Shown: positions 1 through 6,533 of the stretch, piece after piece | How positions within the stretch are numbered: the first letter of the stretch is position 1 | Layout of the letters: each line of letters opens with the position of its first letter | DNA from: Demequina zhanjiangensis | GTDB taxonomy: Bacteria > Actinomycetota > Actinomycetes > Actinomycetales > Demequinaceae | Direction: 5' to 3' | NCBI RefSeq assembly: GCF_030418315.1 | Contig: NZ_JAUHPV010000003.1 | Location: 310,001-374,000, forward strand | DNA: 64,000 nucleotides | Notes under the pieces: generated by a model | Seen by the model: the letters and a program-made list of their open reading frames with translations, nothing else | Database searches by the model: none | What the model was told of the DNA's origin: nothing | Made by a program: the position numbers and the translations under genes

Positions 1-365
1 GCGGCGACGGTGGTGCCGTGCTGGCGCGCGAGGTCCCACACGGTGTCCCCAGGGACGACGGTGTGGGTGGCATCGGATCTGGCGGAGGAGGAGGTCGCCT
101 TGGCGCTGCCAGGGATGGACAGCGTCTGCCCGATGTAGATGGTGGCGCGGGAGTCGAGGTCGTTCGCCTCGACGATGCGGGCGACCGTGGTGCCGTAGGC
201 GACGGCGAGCCCGCTCACCGTCTCGCCCGACGAGACACGGTGCTTCTCGTCTGCGGCGGCGGGCAGCGCACCAAGGGTCGAGATCGCGAGGGCGGCGAGT
301 GCGCCGATCGCGGTGCGCCTGGCTCCACGCGATCGGGTCGCGCGCTGATGACGGATCGGGTCCAC
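1..365 (-). CDS. Secreted LysM-domain protein, 3' part cut off by window edge
   Basis: Peptidoglycan-binding cell-wall protein. Only the first 121 or so codons are present; the rest lies before base 1. The chosen GTG start at 365 has GGAGG five bases upstream. The first 36 residues form a signal peptide: basic stretch (RSRGARR), hydrophobic core and a likely AAA|DE cleavage. Two LysM repeats follow, one beginning HRVSSGETVSGLA and ending YIGQTLSIPG, the second beginning HTVVPGDTVWDLA and running off the edge. LysM binds N-acetylglucosamine polymers. Many actinobacterial relatives carry a C-terminal peptidase or amidase, which cannot be judged here. The upstream region has repeated GTGAC sites, suggesting control by a cell-wall regulator. 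Confidence 0.85.
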   Translation of the reverse strand, partial: MDPIRHQRATRSRGARRTAIGALAALAISTLGALPAAADEKHRVSSGETVSGLAVAYGTTVARIVEANDLDSRATIYIGQTLSIPGSAKATSSSARSDATHTVVPGDTVWDLARQHGTTVA

Positions 366-378
366 GGGGTCCTCCAGT

Positions 379-419
379 GTGACATCTGGTGTTGATGTGA
401 CAGATGTGACTCAAGTGAC
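379..419. promoter_or_regulatory. Array of GTGAC sites phased at 9 bp upstream of the LysM gene
   Basis: GTGAC occurs at 379, 397, 406 and 415, that is at spacings of 18, 9 and 9 bases; three copies are the fuller TGTGAC (GTCACA read on the LysM coding strand). An inverted repeat ACATCTG/CAGATGT (382-388 and 401-407) lies in the same stretch. GTCACA direct repeats resemble published MtrA response-regulator sites in actinobacteria, which sit before cell-wall hydrolase genes. The repeats are seen; the regulator is inferred. Confidence 0.5.
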
Positions 420-479
420 TGTATGTCACGCGATGACGTCCGGCAAGAGGGATGCGTCGACGTTCTATACGCTGGGCGC

Positions 480-830
480 GTGAGCAACGACGTCGAATGG
501 CTTTCCATCCCCGAGTTCGCAGAGCGGATCTCCGTGCGCGACTCCCGAGTCCGCGATCTGCTGCGCGAGCGCGCCATCATCGCTGTGAGGCGAGGCGAGA
601 ACAACGCCCTTGCCCTCCCCGCCGACTTCATCGTGCCCGGCGACCACGCGCCGCACCTGCTTCCGACGCTCAAGGGCACCCTGACGGTGCTGCTTGACGC
701 AGGCTTCACCGACGACGAGGCGATGGAGTGGCTGTTCGAGTTCTCGGACGAGCTCGACGCGACGCCGATGGAGGCGCTGCGGAGCGGCCGCAGGGCACAC
801 GTACGTCGAGTGGCTCAGACGCTCCTCTGA
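480..830 (+). CDS. Rv2175c-family DNA-binding protein
   Basis: Small helix-turn-helix protein of about 116 residues, similar in form to M. tuberculosis Rv2175c, a DNA-binding substrate of the Ser/Thr kinase PknL. The N-terminal half (EWLSIPEFAERI...RVRDLLRERAIIAVRRGENN) is a winged-helix-like domain; the C-terminal half (LLPTLKGTLTVLLDAGFTDDEAMEWLF) is the family's conserved helical segment. GTG 480 was chosen over ATG 423, which would place the start within the divergent regulatory array. A TATACG hexamer at 468-473 lies about 7 bases before the GTG with no clear ribosome site, so the mRNA may be leaderless. The function in this organism is not known. Confidence 0.75.
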   Translation: MSNDVEWLSIPEFAERISVRDSRVRDLLRERAIIAVRRGENNALALPADFIVPGDHAPHLLPTLKGTLTVLLDAGFTDDEAMEWLFEFSDELDATPMEALRSGRRAHVRRVAQTLL

Positions 831-852
831 GTGGAGTGTCCGCGCGCCGGAG

Positions 853-1935
853 CTAGGCGGACCGTGAGGTGAGCCTCACTGCAAGGTCGCGGAGCACCGC
901 CGCGCCTTCGGGCGCGAGATCCAGCGTGTCGAGCTCGACGAGCGCTGGCTCGACGAGCAACGCGATCTCCTCCTCCGCGGCATCGACACCGCCGGCGTCG
1001 ATGACGGCCTCGACCGCTGCATCGATCTGGGACTGAGGAGCCTGCCGGTCGCCGAGTGCGGCGCCGATGGCCGCACGGTGCGCGTGGGACCCGTGCGTCC
1101 ACGCGTGCCACAGCAGGATCGTCCGCTTGCCCTCGCGGATGTCGTCACCCGCCGGCTTGCCCGTGGTCTCCGGAGAACCCACGAGACCCAGCACGTCGTC
1201 CCTCAGCTGGAATGCGACTCCGAGCGGCACGCCGATGTGGCGCATCGACTCGATACGGGAGGAGTCGGCGCCGGCGACTGCAGCGCCGAGGGCGAGCGGC
1301 CCTTCGGCGGAGTACGAGGCGGTCTTGGAGCGCATCGTCGCCATGATGTCGTCCCGTTGTCCCTCGAGCGCGCTCAGGGGAGCGGAGGCGATCCTCATGT
1401 CCAGGTATTGGCCCGCCGTGACCAGCTCCGCCATGGAGGCGAACAGTGACGCGACCTCTCGGCGTGCAGGAAGATCAGCGATCGCTGAGTCCAAGGCTCG
1501 ATGCGAGATCATCAGCGCGACGTCGCCGGCGAGGATGCCTGCCGCACGCCCGAGCTCCTCGGCGCTGTGCTCGGCCCCGACGTCGGAGTACAGCGACTCG
1601 AACCGCCGATGCGCGGCAGGCTCACCGCGGCGGAGGTCCGACCCGTCCAGCACGTCGTCGTGGATCAGCGCCGCAGTCTGGAACCACTCGAGCGCCGCGG
1701 CCACGGTCACTGCCTCGTCCTCGTAGCGACCCCCGTTGGCCGCATGCGAGCCGACGGTGAGAAGAGCGCGCAGCCGCTTGCCGCCCCGGGCCGAGGCGCG
1801 AAGCACCTCGACCATCTCGGTACCCGCGATGCCCGCGGGCGAGATCGCCTGCGCAGTCTCGTCGAGCGTGGTCAGGATCCGCGCGTCGATACGCGCGCGC
1901 ATCCCAGTGGTCAAGGTGTCGGCGGTGTCATGCAC
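853..1935 (-). CDS. Polyprenyl (geranylgeranyl-type) diphosphate synthase
   Basis: Class I trans-prenyltransferase of 360 residues that condenses isopentenyl diphosphate with allylic diphosphates to make a short or medium prenyl chain for carotenoids, quinones or lipids. Visible motifs are GGKRLRALL (IPP site), the first aspartate-rich motif DDVLD followed by RRGEPAAH, and the second region FQLRDDVLGLVG with TGKPAGDDIREGKRT. The second motif is DDxxG rather than DDxxD, as in many actinobacterial IdsA-like enzymes. The chain length cannot be read with certainty. The gene stands alone, convergent with the preceding small regulator and divergent from the DUF4192 gene. It is also present near sigA in other Micrococcales by general knowledge. 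Confidence 0.85.
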   Translation of the reverse strand: MHDTADTLTTGMRARIDARILTTLDETAQAISPAGIAGTEMVEVLRASARGGKRLRALLTVGSHAANGGRYEDEAVTVAAALEWFQTAALIHDDVLDGSDLRRGEPAAHRRFESLYSDVGAEHSAEELGRAAGILAGDVALMISHRALDSAIADLPARREVASLFASMAELVTAGQYLDMRIASAPLSALEGQRDDIMATMRSKTASYSAEGPLALGAAVAGADSSRIESMRHIGVPLGVAFQLRDDVLGLVGSPETTGKPAGDDIREGKRTILLWHAWTHGSHAHRAAIGAALGDRQAPQSQIDAAVEAVIDAGGVDAAEEEIALLVEPALVELDTLDLAPEGAAVLRDLAVRLTSRSA

Positions 1936-2053
1936 GCCACCAGCCTAGGGTGCCTCGCGTGGCGAGCGTCCCCAGGTCCGTCGCGAGACCCAGGCGTCCA
2001 CGGGCAGGGTGACGCACGCTCCACGCGTGGGTCGGGTGCGATGGGGTCTACCC

Positions 2054-3082
2054 ATGGTCGAGATCATCCGCATTCACGAACCTGGAGAGCTGATCGCGCT
2101 CGTGCCCCGGATCCTGGGCTTCGAGCCCCGCGAGTCGGTGGTGGTGCTCGGCATGAACCCGCAGGGGCGTGTCGTCATGTCCGCTCGTCTCGACAGAGTC
2201 GACTGCAGGTTCCAGGACGTCGCAGCAGCATTGGCCGAGGCGACGGGGACCGAGGCGCTGCGCACGGGCTGCGTCGGAGTCGTCGTGCTCGAGTACACGG
2301 AGGAGCCGGTGCCGTGGGGAACGGAGGCGGCAGAGGCTCTGGTCAGGCACTGGGACGGCTGGGTCGACGTGAGAGACGTCTGGATCGTCCAAGGCGGCAC
2401 GTACTGGTCGCCCGGCTGCGACGATCCGAGCTGCTGTCCGCCGGGCGGCAGACCCGTCCCGGGGCTGATCCCGGCCTGCTCCTCACACGCATCAGGCGTA
2501 CGCGGACGTGCCGACGGCTCTCCCTACGCGCCGGCGAACGCGGACGACCGGAGGCGCGCTCGCCGAGCCAGGGCGAGGTTCGTCGCACGTCGTTCCCGCG
2601 ACGAGCCGGCGTGGCGGAGGGAGGCGCTGGGGGAGTGGAGGGGCGTGCTCAACGCAACCGAGGTGCCCGTGCCATGTCTGGGGAGGCTCGGCGCGGCCCT
2701 GGCGGTACCCGAGGTCAGGGACGCCGTGATCCTCGCCGCCATCTCGGCGCCCGAGAACGAGATCGACTCGGTGCTCGAGGGTCGGCCCGCCTCGAGCCTC
2801 ACCGGACTCGAGGGCCTGATGCACGGGGACACCAGGCCCGAGGCACGGGTGGTGGACCAGTTCTGCGCCCGACTCCTCGCGGTGGCGGCGGTGTCCAGGG
2901 CGCCCGAACGTGCGGCGGCGCTCGCGGTGCTCTCGCTGGTGCTGTGGTGGAAGGGGGACTCGCGCGACGCCGCCCGGACAGCCGAGGAATCGTTGCGCTC
3001 CGAGCCGGAGCACCGTCTTGCGTCCTTGATGCACCAGACCGCGACGCGCGGTATCCTGCCTGGTTGGTTGCGTGATTCGTGA
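2054..3082 (+). CDS. DUF4192 domain protein
   Basis: Soluble protein of about 342 residues of the actinobacterial DUF4192 family, function unknown. Family features are the N-terminal ELIALVPRILGFEPRESVVVLGM block and the cysteine-containing YWSPGCDDPSCCPPGG block near residue 120. The C-terminal part is helical and repeat-like (AAALAVLSLVLWWKGDSRDAARTAEESL), resembling a tetratricopeptide. ATG 2054 fits the usual family N-terminus (MVEIIRIHEPGEL) better than the in-frame ATG at 2009. It sits directly upstream of sigA, as in many actinobacteria, but the 259-base gap argues that sigA has its own promoter. Confidence 0.8.
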   Translation: MVEIIRIHEPGELIALVPRILGFEPRESVVVLGMNPQGRVVMSARLDRVDCRFQDVAAALAEATGTEALRTGCVGVVVLEYTEEPVPWGTEAAEALVRHWDGWVDVRDVWIVQGGTYWSPGCDDPSCCPPGGRPVPGLIPACSSHASGVRGRADGSPYAPANADDRRRARRARARFVARRSRDEPAWRREALGEWRGVLNATEVPVPCLGRLGAALAVPEVRDAVILAAISAPENEIDSVLEGRPASSLTGLEGLMHGDTRPEARVVDQFCARLLAVAAVSRAPERAAALAVLSLVLWWKGDSRDAARTAEESLRSEPEHRLASLMHQTATRGILPGWLRDS

Positions 3083-3341
3083 AGACTGTCCGATTGGCGA
3101 GGCGCACAGGAATTCACAGGCGGACTGGGAGCGTTCCGCTTGCATGGGGCGTTATACTTTAATGGATTTGCGCGAGGCGGTCACCGGCCTCATCGCACAC
3201 TCCCCTGTCACGCGAGAGCTAGTCGGTGTCGCCTTGGTCGGCGACGTCCTGTGACGCCGGAGTAGGCGATCGACGGGGACCGACGAGCAGTGACCGTGCC
3301 ACGTAGCAGCAGGACTGTAGCCCGGGTCAGACCCGGGAGAC
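3083..3341 (+). promoter_or_regulatory. Upstream region of sigA
   Basis: Non-coding stretch of 259 bases. It contains a TATACT hexamer at about 3153-3158 within GGGCGTTATACTTTAATGG, a good -10 candidate, but no convincing -35 at 17 bases. The leader would then be about 180 bases, long for an actinobacterium. A 37-codon open frame from ATG 3144 has no ribosome site or family resemblance and is not called. GGGAGAC before the ATG at 3342 is the ribosome site for sigA. Confidence 0.4.
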
Positions 3342-4511
3342 ATGACGAAGGAGAACGCCACGACCACCGCAGCCAAGAAGCCCACCGCGAGGAAGACGGC
3401 GTCGAAGACCGCGACCACCCGGAAGAAGGCCGCGCCCTCGGCCGCCAGTGCCAAGGACGCGGACGTCGACGAGCCTCAGGGCGACCTCGCGGACGAGAAG
3501 GGTCCTGACGAGGTCAAGGAGGACGAGGAGGAGGGCGACCGCGGGTTCGTCCTCGGAGCCGCCGACGACGACGCGCCCGTCCAGCAGGTCACGACCGCTG
3601 GTGCGACCGCCGACCCTGTCAAGGACTACCTCAAGCAGATCGGAAAGGTCGCGCTCCTCAACGCCGAGCAGGAGGTCGACCTCGCCAAGCGCATCGAGGC
3701 GGGCCTGTTCGCCGAGGAGAAGCTCGCCTCGGGCGAGAAGATCGCCCCGAAGCTCCGTCGCGAGCTCGAGTGGATCGCGAACGACGGTCGGCACGCCAAG
3801 AACCACCTTCTCGAGGCGAACCTTCGACTCGTCGTCTCGCTCGCGAAGCGCTACACGGGGCGCGGCATGCTGTTCCTGGACCTGATCCAGGAAGGCAACC
3901 TCGGCCTCATCCGTGCCGTCGAGAAGTTCGACTACACCAAGGGCTACAAGTTCTCGACCTACGCCACCTGGTGGATCCGTCAGGCGATCACCCGCGCCAT
4001 GGCCGACCAGGCGCGCACGATTCGTATCCCGGTCCACATGGTCGAGGTCATCAACAAGCTCGCCCGCGTGCAGCGTCAGATGCTTCAGGACCTGGGACGC
4101 GAGCCCACCCCCGAGGAGCTGGCCAAGGAGCTCGACATGACGCCTGAGAAGGTCGTCGAGGTCCAGAAGTACGGCCGTGAGCCCATCTCGCTCCACACCC
4201 CGCTCGGTGAGGACGGCGACTCGGAGTTCGGTGACCTCATCGAGGACTCCGAGGCGGTCGTGCCCGCCGACGCGGTCGGCTTCACGCTGCTCCAGGAGGA
4301 GCTCTCCAAGGTGATGGACACCCTTTCGGAGCGTGAGGCCGGCGTGGTCGGCATGCGCTTCGGTCTCACCGACGGTCAACCCAAGACCCTCGACGAGATC
4401 GGCCGTGTCTTCGGCGTCACCCGCGAGCGCATCCGTCAGATCGAGTCCAAGACCATGTCCAAGCTGCGACACCCGTCGCGGTCTCAGGTCCTTCGCGACT
4501 ACCTGGACTGA
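3342..4511 (+). CDS. sigA: Principal RNA polymerase sigma factor SigA
   Basis: Housekeeping sigma-70 factor (389 residues) that directs RNA polymerase to most promoters. The first 60 or so residues are a Lys/Ala/Thr-rich extension ([22 protein letters not shown]), then an acidic stretch, as usual in actinobacterial SigA. Region 1.2 follows ([16 protein letters not shown]), then region 2 with [15 protein letters not shown] and the -10-binding and melting residues, region 3, and region 4 with the helix-turn-helix [20 protein letters not shown]. The start has GGGAGAC upstream. It is transcribed alone and closed by a strong intrinsic terminator. Confidence 0.97.
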   Translation: MTKENATTTAAKKPTARKTASKTATTRKKAAPSAASAKDADVDEPQGDLADEKGPDEVKEDEEEGDRGFVLGAADDDAPVQQVTTAGATADPVKDYLKQIGKVALLNAEQEVDLAKRIEAGLFAEEKLASGEKIAPKLRRELEWIANDGRHAKNHLLEANLRLVVSLAKRYTGRGMLFLDLIQEGNLGLIRAVEKFDYTKGYKFSTYATWWIRQAITRAMADQARTIRIPVHMVEVINKLARVQRQMLQDLGREPTPEELAKELDMTPEKVVEVQKYGREPISLHTPLGEDGDSEFGDLIEDSEAVVPADAVGFTLLQEELSKVMDTLSEREAGVVGMRFGLTDGQPKTLDEIGRVFGVTRERIRQIESKTMSKLRHPSRSQVLRDYLD

Positions 4512-4529
4512 TCGCACCAGATCTCAGAT

Positions 4530-4570
4530 GGGGCCGCCCGCCGGAATCGTCCGGCAGGCGGCCCCTTCTT
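4530..4570 (+). terminator. Intrinsic terminator of sigA
   Basis: Two 16-base arms (4530-4545 and 4550-4565) pair with one mismatch around an ATCG loop, followed by TTCTT. It lies 18 bases after the sigA stop. Confidence 0.9.
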
Positions 4571-4617
4571 CGTACTCCAGCGGCGCGGTCCACGGGAGCG
4601 CAGCGAAGCGCGCTGGC

Positions 4618-5463
4618 TCAGGCTGCCGATCGAGGTGGCGTCCCGCGGCGGCGAAGCACGCCTGCGATCGGCGCGACCAGCGCCACGGCACTCACCGCGA
4701 GCGCGAGCACGCCCAGGGCTGCATTCGCCGGGTCGCCGCTGATACGGCCCACACCGATCCAGGCGAGACCCCATGCGAGTGCCCCGCCCGTCGCGACGGC
4801 CAGTGTCGCTGACGCGCGCAGGCCGAATGCAAGCGCGAGGGCCAGAACGGCTGCAGCGATGAGCGCCACAGCGCCCGCCCACGCGCCGTCACCGGCAGTG
4901 AAGCCCTCGATTCCTGCAGCGCCCGCAGCCGCCACGTTCGCGATCGCCGCGACGCACACCCATCCCAGATACAGTCCGACCGGGAGATCGACCACGACCC
5001 TCTCGTACCAGGGGGCCTGACCGCTTGACCTCAACCGCGCCGCGATCACCCCGAGCACCCCGGCGAGCACCGCGATCACGGCCACGCTCAGCCAGAGCCA
5101 CCCTGCCTGCACCACAGCGATCCAGAGTGCATTGAGGATCATCGAGGCGAGCACCCACGGCGCTACCGCCGCGGTGCGTACCGAGGCGCGCGGGAGGGAC
5201 TGCGCTACTGCGAAGGCGACCAGTCCCGCATAGATCAGGCTCCAGATCCCGAACGCAGGCGTCGCGGGGGCGACGACCGTCGCGTCGGCCGCGAGCGCAC
5301 CGTCGGCCGCCTCCTGGATCGGGGTGCCGCCGAAGGCGCCCGAACCCCACGCGGCACCGACGACCGCGACGAGAGAGCCGCCGAGTACGACCAGGCGCGC
5401 GAGGACGCTCCGAGGCGTTGAGCTGGAACCGACAGGGACACCTGAGGTGGGGGAAGAGGTCAT
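4618..5463 (-). CDS. TspO/MBR-related (tryptophan-rich sensory protein-like) membrane protein
   Basis: Integral membrane protein of 281 residues with about seven or eight hydrophobic segments. The stretch PAFGIWSLIYAGLVAFAVAQSLP and the later LPVGLYLGWVCVAAIANVAA match the pattern of long actinobacterial proteins named as tryptophan-rich sensory protein, distantly related to TspO; it is far longer than classical TspO (about 160 residues) and keeps few tryptophans. A porphyrin or lipid ligand is possible but not shown. It is the last gene of a minus-strand series, 59 bases after the EamA gene. Confidence 0.6.
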   Translation of the reverse strand: MTSSPTSGVPVGSSSTPRSVLARLVVLGGSLVAVVGAAWGSGAFGGTPIQEAADGALAADATVVAPATPAFGIWSLIYAGLVAFAVAQSLPRASVRTAAVAPWVLASMILNALWIAVVQAGWLWLSVAVIAVLAGVLGVIAARLRSSGQAPWYERVVVDLPVGLYLGWVCVAAIANVAAAGAAGIEGFTAGDGAWAGAVALIAAAVLALALAFGLRASATLAVATGGALAWGLAWIGVGRISGDPANAALGVLALAVSAVALVAPIAGVLRRRGTPPRSAA

Positions 5464-5522
5464 GACCCCACCATGTCAGCGAAAGCGATCGTGCGCGAAG
5501 CCGGGGGTGCGGACGGCCGGTG

Positions 5523-6512
5523 TCAGGGCACCTCGGGCGGGACTGCGAGCGCGAACGCGTCGTCGGGGTCCGGCTCCTTGGCACGTTCCCTTGCTGTCTG
5601 GGCGACCACGATGCCGAGGAAGACGACGGCGGCGCCTGCGATCTGCAGCGGTGCGAGCGTCTCACCGAGCCACAGCCACGCGACGATGAACGCGAACAGC
5701 ACCTCGGAGGAGGCGAGGATGCCGGACGCCGTGGCGCTGATGTGCCGCAACGACATGAAGATGAGGGTGAACGGGGCGAATGCGCCGAGCGCGACCATGG
5801 CGACGAGCGGCACCCACATGGGCGTGACGACGCTGTCGAGCGCGCCCCCGAAGGACACGTCCGCAGTGAAGGTGCCTGCGGGAAGCTCCCACCACTGGGA
5901 GAAGAGGAGCCAGAAGACCGTGGCGAACGTGGACGCCCAGAAGGCGACGGCCATCGGAGGGCGCCCGGCGACGGACCGCTCTCCGGCAAGGAAGTAGAAC
6001 GCGTACGCGCACGCGGCGCCGAGTCCTGCGAGGACGCCGATGCCAGACAGCGACGAGTCCCACACCTGTGCGACGACCGCGAGCCCCGCGAGGACGGCTC
6101 CGATCGCCCACCAGAGCCGAGGATGCACCCGCTCCTTGAACACCACGCGCGCGACGACAGCGACGATGATGACCGCCATGTACTCGAAGAGCAGCGCGAC
6201 GCCCACGGGGAGGTGCGCGATCGCGACGGCGTAGAGCCACTGCACCATCGCGAGCCCGCCGACTCCGAGCGCAGCGAACCGTCCGATGTCGGCGAGCGGG
6301 AGCCGGAACTGCGCACGGTCGGTCAGTGCGAGCACGGTCCCGGCGATGAGCGCGGTGCCCAGGACCCGCATGAGGGTGAGCTGCTCGGGCGAGATGCCCG
6401 CCTGCATCACGACCTTCGTCATGGAACCGTTGAACCCGAACAGGAACGCGCCCGTGATGACGTAGAGGCCGCCGAGGGCGGGGGAGCGTCGTGCGACGCT
6501 GGATTCGGTCAC
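5523..6512 (-). CDS. EamA/DMT-family transporter
   Basis: Inner-membrane transporter of the drug/metabolite superfamily, 329 residues, with ten predicted transmembrane segments in two EamA repeats. The first repeat starts GGLYVITGAFLFGFNGSMTKVV, the second includes ALGAFAPFTLIFMSLRHISATASGILASSEVLFAFIVAWLWLGE. Members export amino acids, purines or other small metabolites; the substrate cannot be read. GTG start at 6512. It lies 21 bases after the stop of the large regulator gene, so the two are probably co-transcribed. Confidence 0.85.
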   Translation of the reverse strand: MTESSVARRSPALGGLYVITGAFLFGFNGSMTKVVMQAGISPEQLTLMRVLGTALIAGTVLALTDRAQFRLPLADIGRFAALGVGGLAMVQWLYAVAIAHLPVGVALLFEYMAVIIVAVVARVVFKERVHPRLWWAIGAVLAGLAVVAQVWDSSLSGIGVLAGLGAACAYAFYFLAGERSVAGRPPMAVAFWASTFATVFWLLFSQWWELPAGTFTADVSFGGALDSVVTPMWVPLVAMVALGAFAPFTLIFMSLRHISATASGILASSEVLFAFIVAWLWLGETLAPLQIAGAAVVFLGIVVAQTARERAKEPDPDDAFALAVPPEVP

Positions 6513-6533
6513 GGGCCCAGCGTAGGGCCTCGT

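Noticed and set aside
3144-3254. A 37-codon frame in the sigA upstream region
   Set aside because: No ribosome site, no family resemblance, and the region has a -10 candidate; treated as leader.
3083-3341. Possible riboswitch or 6S-like RNA before sigA
   Set aside because: No conserved motif or strong fold was recognised by eye.
3327-4517. Long open frame on the minus strand opposite sigA
   Set aside because: It mirrors the codon bias of sigA; its Val/Leu/Arg/Asp-rich composition is typical of a shadow.
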